64,000 nt of DNA from contig MLAK01001026.1 of the NCBI GenBank assembly GCA_001839685.1, positions 23,253-87,252 on the forward strand, given 5' to 3'. Positions 59,099 through 64,000 of the stretch are shown here, one piece after another. The position numbers and the translations under genes were made by a program. Each line of letters begins with the position of its first letter. The stretch's first letter is position 1. Source of the stretch: Tritrichomonas foetus. Its lineage: Eukaryota; Parabasalia; Tritrichomonadida; Tritrichomonadidae. The notes beneath the pieces are model-generated. The model searched no databases, was not told where the DNA came from, and saw only the letters and a program-made list of their open reading frames with translations.

Positions 59099-61314
59099 CT
59101 CTTTTTCTTATGATTATCACTCTATAAAAATGATGATAGGTATATACTTGATGTAATTTATTAAACATTAGAATATAAATTTTATTTATTTATGATTTAT
59201 TTATAGACTTTACTATAAGGTGTTAACACGATCAGGAGAAACGAAATGTGAAAACGATCGAACATTCAGATGGAAACTTCATCAGTGATTAATCATCAGA
59301 AATTCTTTGGATTTTTCGACAAAAGGGAAAAAATCGATTAGCTGGCTAATCTTTTTATACAACATTTTTTGAGTTTTTTTCATTTCCAAAACTTTAATCT
59401 GAGGATTAGACAAAATTATAGTAGCTAGTGATCGTAAAAATTATGATTTGAGCGAATTTATTCCAACTTATTTATAACAAATAATCTGATATATTAACAG
59501 TCATTTATTGCGCTGATATTTAGTGATAGATTCATTTTTAAATGATAGAGCCTATATCATATTGGAAAATAAATTCCTTTCAAAGAATTACATCGAAAAG
59601 AATTTTTATAAAAACAACTGAACAAAGAATTGTGAAACAAAAATATCGAAATTCGTGATGTTGAAAATGAATTATTCTTGAGTTGCATCATAAAATTATT
59701 TTGATTATTCAATTGAATAAATAATTCATTCCTCATAACTGGAGTATAATCACGATCGTTTATCGGTGGTAAATTGCTTGATAATATTGAAAAGAAATTT
59801 TCTCCATCTTTTCAAGACAAGGTACCGATTTTCTATAAAATATTGAAATGATGTATTCATTCTTTGATGCTAATCCCGGCGAATCGAAGCAATCTGAAAG
59901 TTTTTTTTTCCATTGAAAACATTCTACACTTTCCTCCTAATTTTTTATTTAAGTATTAATGGTATAATACGGAATTCTGGCTAATTTTTGTAAAAAAATG
60001 ATGAATCAGCGATTGAATAAAATTGATTTTTTCTTTTTACTTTTTTCGTACTGTTAATCATTTTTCTCTTCTCTTTTAATATTTTCTGTATCTTTTTAAA
60101 GTTTCTTCATCGAATTTGCAAATATATAAATTTCGGTAATTATTGATACAATCAAAAGTATCAAAATGAACCAAAAAATAGCATTTGATTTCATTTATTT
60201 CTAATTCAGCAGTTGATAGAATCATTTTTGGATATTCTTCTTATCATATTTTTCATCAAATGGAATTAGCTTTTTGTTGGTTCAAAAATGCCTGTATGCA
60301 TGACAGACTAATTTTGTGACCTGTTTGTCAGAAAAGATATGGATATATTTCGAGTCTTCTCGTAGTTTCAAATAGTGATATGATCATTGGCAAAATCATT
60401 TTGATCGAGGATTCACCATTTTCTAGAAAAATGGCAATACCAAGTAAAATGAAAAACATAATTGGAGTATAACTATAGCTTACTAATTTTTATCATGAAT
60501 AACACAACTTTATAAATTAATATTAATTTTACATGAAGATATCATCATGTTAATCATTGAAAAGTTAGAAATTCAAAAGCCTATCGAATTTTATTGCCAT
60601 TTTTGAATTGTCAATCTGTCAAATCGGCGATTTTTCTGAGAAGTAAATTTCTGTAGACTTCACAATTTTTGATAAAACTTTCATATCACATCACTAATCA
60701 CTATAAACAATATCTCCTTTTCCTCAAATTATCCAGACTACTGGATTTGTCAATGTTATTTAATTCACACCTAAAAGGGAAATAAATCGTGCATGAAGAT
60801 GTAAGAGCAAATTTCTAATTCGAAATGGTGAGTACGTTGGAAGATCAATTACAATCTTTTTCAAAACAATGATAAATTATATAATAAAAATATTGTGAAT
60901 ACTATCAATGATATTTCTTAAACAATGCATATTTGAGACAAACATATTGATGCTTAATAAATAAATATGGTAAATTTATCTGTGCGATCATTATTTAGCT
61001 AATTGAACTCATTTTTGTCATTTAATTTTATTTTCAGTCAAAAGCACATTCAAATCATCTCAGAAAACTATACGCTAATAATTCGCTGTCAATTCAAAAA
61101 TTCAATAAATTATACTTCAATTAAATTGGCTATGAAAATATTCAATTAACTCCATCAATATAATTAATCAAAAATGCTCAAAAGCTTTCAAAAAGTTCTC
61201 AAACAGAATTCCTTTTCAGGAAAGCGATTAAAAATTAAATAATGTTTAATTCAAATGAACATCACATAAAGCGTCAACAATTTATCACTTCATTTTTCAG
61301 AAAGCAATTTCAAA
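59099..61314. other. 2.2-kb AT-rich intergenic stretch
   Basis: No gene or RNA recognised, and no paired terminal repeats were found. Only scattered small words; the oleate hydratase promoter lies at the right end with initiator-like TCATTTT (61290-61296). Confidence 0.5.
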
Positions 61315-63012
61315 ATGGCAGAAAGAAAAGCATACTTCGCAGGAGCAGGTGTTGGCTCATTAGCTGGTGCACTCTTCCTCATCAGAGACGCAAACTTCAA
61401 AGGCGAAAATATTACAATTTACGAACCACTCAAAGTTAACGGCGGATCATGCGACGGAATCGGAACACCAGAAGGTGGTTACATGATGCGTGGCGGAAGA
61501 ATGTTAAACATTCCAACATACGAATGTCTTCAAGATTTAATGAAATCCGTTCCAAGTTTGGAAGAAAAGGAAAAAACAGTCTACGACGAATTCATAGAAT
61601 TCAACAATTCATTCGTTACTGACGGAAAGGCCAGACTTGTCGATAAAAACAGGAAAGTTTTAAATGTCAGCGGAATGAGCTTCACAGACAAGCATCGTAT
61701 TCAATTCTTGCGCTTAATCTTAACACCAGAAGGATGGCTCGGCGACCAAAGAATTTCTGATTATTTCCCCGACGATTTCTTCAGGACAAACTTCTGGTAC
61801 ATGTGGTCAACCACATTCGCCTTCCAAACATGGCACAGCTTGGCTGAGTTCAGGAGGTACTGCATCCGCTTCTTGCACGAATTCATCAGGATCCAAAACC
61901 TCCAAGGCGTCAACCGAACAAAATACAATCAATATGATTCAATTGTTCGTCCAATTGAGGTCTTCCTACGAGAAACCCACGGCGTCAAATTCGTCCAGGG
62001 TGCTGAAGTGACAGACGTCGAGGTTGAGGTCAAAGAAAACGAAAAGAAGGAGAAAACATTCACCGCCAAATCAATCACAGTTAAAACAGATGATGGTGAA
62101 CAGGTTATCAAAGTGAACGCTGATGATGTTGTTATTGTTCAAAATGGCTCAATGACAGATGCCGCTGTTCTTGGTACAATGACAGAACCAGTCAACATGA
62201 ATTTGGAACCAACATCATTCAAAGTTTGGGAGAAATTGGCTGAAATTGATCCAGTCGCTTTTGGAAATCCAAAGCCATTCTTGAGATCACAAGCTGAATC
62301 ATTATGGTACTCATTCTCAGTAACCATCAACAACAATCCAAAGTTCTTAGAGCGTGAAATCGAATGGAGTGGAAACGAGCCAGGAACAGGCGCTCTCGTT
62401 ACATTCAAAGACTCCAACTGGCTTATGTCAATTGTTGTTCCAAAACAACCTCACTTCCCGAACCAACCAGAGAACTGCCACGTTTTCTGGGGCTATGGAC
62501 TCTTCCCAGACCGTGTTGGTAACTTCGTGAACAAGAAGATGATCGATTGCACTGGTGCCGATATCCTTCAAGAGCTTATTGGACACTTAAGATTCGATCA
62601 AGATGTACTCGAAGGTGCAATCTGCCGAACATGCGCAATGCCATACATCACATCAATGTTCATGACACGTAGCAAGGGAGATAGACCACTCCCATGTCCA
62701 AAGGGATCAACAAATCTTGGCTTCACTTCACAGTTTGTTGAAATTCCAGGAGATGTCGTTTTCACAGTCGAATATTCAGTTAGAGCAGCTCAAATGGCTG
62801 TCTATCAGATTTGCAACATCAAGAAGCCAATTCCAAAGGTTCACCATTATGAACTCAACCCAATCATCCAAGCCAAGGCTGTTGCAAAGTCTTACCGCGA
62901 TTCACCACAGGGAACTTTGTTCTCAATCTTGGCTACAGCTGGTGCCGCCGTTGGTGTCGCTTATGCTGTTAAGAAACTTATCCCAATTGTCAAGGCTAGC
63001 CTTAAGAAGTAA
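61315..63012 (+). CDS. ohyA: Oleate hydratase (FAD-dependent, MCRA family)
   Basis: This is a 565-residue protein. The N-terminal FAD-binding loop GAGVGSLAGA (~10-19) is followed by YEPLKVNGGSCDGIGTPEG and GGYMMRGGRM, hallmarks of the oleate hydratase family. Further family blocks are NFWYMWSTTFAFQTWHSL, the QNGSMTDAA motif, and an ending with SQFVEIPGDVVFTVEYSV. The C-terminus adds a hydrophobic segment (ILATAGAAVGVAYAV) and a Lys-rich end (KKLIPIVKASLKK). Known reaction: addition of water to the 9-double bond of oleate and related acids. The enzyme is mainly bacterial, so the gene was probably gained by lateral transfer. G/C-rich codons and the initiator TCATTTT imply expression. The hydrophobic tail may insert the enzyme in a membrane. 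Confidence 0.92.
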   Translation: MAERKAYFAGAGVGSLAGALFLIRDANFKGENITIYEPLKVNGGSCDGIGTPEGGYMMRGGRMLNIPTYECLQDLMKSVPSLEEKEKTVYDEFIEFNNSFVTDGKARLVDKNRKVLNVSGMSFTDKHRIQFLRLILTPEGWLGDQRISDYFPDDFFRTNFWYMWSTTFAFQTWHSLAEFRRYCIRFLHEFIRIQNLQGVNRTKYNQYDSIVRPIEVFLRETHGVKFVQGAEVTDVEVEVKENEKKEKTFTAKSITVKTDDGEQVIKVNADDVVIVQNGSMTDAAVLGTMTEPVNMNLEPTSFKVWEKLAEIDPVAFGNPKPFLRSQAESLWYSFSVTINNNPKFLEREIEWSGNEPGTGALVTFKDSNWLMSIVVPKQPHFPNQPENCHVFWGYGLFPDRVGNFVNKKMIDCTGADILQELIGHLRFDQDVLEGAICRTCAMPYITSMFMTRSKGDRPLPCPKGSTNLGFTSQFVEIPGDVVFTVEYSVRAAQMAVYQICNIKKPIPKVHHYELNPIIQAKAVAKSYRDSPQGTLFSILATAGAAVGVAYAVKKLIPIVKASLKK

Positions 63013-63396
63013 TTTTTTTTTTAATAATCTCTTCATAGATAATTTACTAAAAAATCAAAAAAAAAAATTGTTGATATTTTTTCTTTTTATATCTTTATAG
63101 ATATTTTATCAATGAATGAATTCATAAAGAATCTCTTTTATATAATGTACAGGTTTCTTTTAGAATCAAATGGGAAATGATTTAGCATGAATGAGAAATT
63201 TAGGTGATGCATTACATGGTTTTGTGAATATTAAACAATGATAGAATGATTGATTGATGTGAACTTTAACTAACAATCTTCAAATCTGGATTCGAAAAAT
63301 GTATGAGGGATTTCACCATTTATCATGAAAAAGTGAAATTAAGGTCAATTATAGGTCAATTATTTCGGAGATACATTTTTGAACACAAAATATAAA
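63013..63396. other. Intergenic region with GGTCAA pair
   Basis: AT-rich; contains AAGGTCAATT then TAGGTCAATTA (63341-63361), 36-56 bases before the ATG at 63397. No gene. Confidence 0.5.
63341..63361 (+). promoter_or_regulatory. Direct repeat AGGTCAATTA / AGGTCAATTA-like pair
   Basis: Two copies of AGGTCAATT starting 11 bases apart, close to the start of the partial gene. A copy of AAGGTCAATT also precedes the ankyrin gene (9309-9318). Confidence 0.35.
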
Positions 63397-64000
63397 ATGC
63401 TTACTCAGACAGACGAAATTCAAAATTTTCTTGATAAAATGATGTTCCAAGAAGAAGAAAAAAGCAACAAATTAAAGACTCATATCGAAGAACTCACAAA
63501 ACAATTAAATGCTCACAGTCCATCATCAGATTCCAAAAGACAAATTACTCACGGCGAAGATGTCATTTTACACTTCGGTAACAACAAATTTGACAAAGTA
63601 ATTAAATCTACAGCAACAATCGACGATTTATTCGGAATGGCCAAAGTTATGATTGGAACAGACACAGTTGGATATCGAGACAGAGACGATCAAGGGGGAA
63701 CAGTCTGGTTGAGAACTACACGAGATCTTCATTATATGTTTGTGAGGTATTTTTCCCAAAAATTACCATTCATGCAAATTATTGCGATTCAGCCAAAAGA
63801 TATTGCTAATATTTCGCAATTCAATTTAAGGAAAGAAATTATAAATAAAGAAGACTCAGCTGTTTTTCGATGTGAATCAGCTGGGAGTGAACTTCCTCTC
63901 ATTTTTTTGGCTATTCCCTCAAATTTCAATCAAAATGATGGATTTTTATATCTGAAAGCTATTTTCGGAAATTTCTCTTCATTAATGTTTGTAGATGAGG
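63397..64000 (+). CDS. Partial gene, coiled coil plus PB1-like region
   Basis: The frame opens with ATG at 63397 and runs without a stop to the end of the window (201 codons), so the gene is cut. It starts with a ~40-residue helix rich in Glu and Lys (MMFQEEEKSNKLKTHIEEL), probably a coiled coil. A region follows that looks like a divergent PB1/ubiquitin-fold module (DVILHFGNNKFDKVIKS..., then YRDRDDQGGTVWLRTTRDL with the aspartate-rich turn). The following ~80 residues are not recognised. Function unknown. Confidence 0.6.
   Translation, partial: MLTQTDEIQNFLDKMMFQEEEKSNKLKTHIEELTKQLNAHSPSSDSKRQITHGEDVILHFGNNKFDKVIKSTATIDDLFGMAKVMIGTDTVGYRDRDDQGGTVWLRTTRDLHYMFVRYFSQKLPFMQIIAIQPKDIANISQFNLRKEIINKEDSAVFRCESAGSELPLIFLAIPSNFNQNDGFLYLKAIFGNFSSLMFVDE

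Noticed and set aside
59099..61314. Possible transposon or RNA gene in the 2.2-kb empty stretch
   Set aside because: No paired terminal repeats, target duplications or tRNA/snRNA-like boxes could be found by eye.

Overview
The window looks like nuclear DNA of a parabasalid protist, most likely Tritrichomonas foetus or a close relative. The DNA is very AT-rich, and every convincing gene is a single uninterrupted reading frame that is densely packed on both strands. The protein families also fit trichomonads: kinases fused to Sel1 repeats, large ankyrin proteins, BTB-like proteins with discoidin domains, type I surface proteins with short tails, a secreted beta-amylase and a bacterial-type oleate hydratase. 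The species is an inference from this mix; no rRNA or tRNA gene was recognised.

Layout. Bases 1-3323 hold no intact gene, but contain a 1.17-kb non-autonomous DNA transposon (273-1446) with matching terminal inverted repeats and an 8-bp target duplication. From 3324 to 15797 come ATG13, a lectin-like surface protein (+), an ankyrin protein and a BTB/discoidin protein (-), a PH-AGC kinase (+) and an Asn-rich protein (-). A decayed gene lies at 16278-17300. From 17509 to 32295 come a Golgi-type glycosyltransferase (-), a RhoGEF-kelch protein (+) and then five minus-strand genes: a membrane protein, a WD40 protein, an MFS transporter, a half-size ABCA-type transporter and a TMEM33-like protein. 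A stray membrane-anchor remnant lies at 30953-31183. An apparently intact pogo-like transposon with 336-bp inverted repeats (32415-34481) sits in the promoter gap between the TMEM33-like gene and a small basic protein gene.

From 35573 to 46451 lie an FHA-RING protein whose frame continues past an in-frame TGA, a 1279-residue kinase-Sel1 protein, a PPP phosphatase and a probable pseudokinase. An FKBP-TPR gene and an EF-hand-like gene converge on a 16-bp minisatellite that holds a 590-base assembly gap (48051-48640). Beyond it are a second decayed gene (50171-51684), a secreted beta-amylase, UDP-glucose dehydrogenase, a small basic protein, a PP2A/PP6-type phosphatase, a chromodomain protein divergent from an unknown gene, a 2.2-kb empty stretch, oleate hydratase, and a gene cut by the window end (63397 onward).

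The genes do not form an operon or one pathway. They serve signalling (three kinase-fold proteins, two phosphatases, RhoGEF), autophagy (ATG13), ubiquitin (FHA-RING), surface and secretion functions (lectin-like protein, beta-amylase, glycosyltransferase, UDP-glucose dehydrogenase) and membrane transport. The most useful unexplained signals are an oriented upstream motif, RGACCAAATA, shared by several genes, and the two transposons, which are defined from their own ends.
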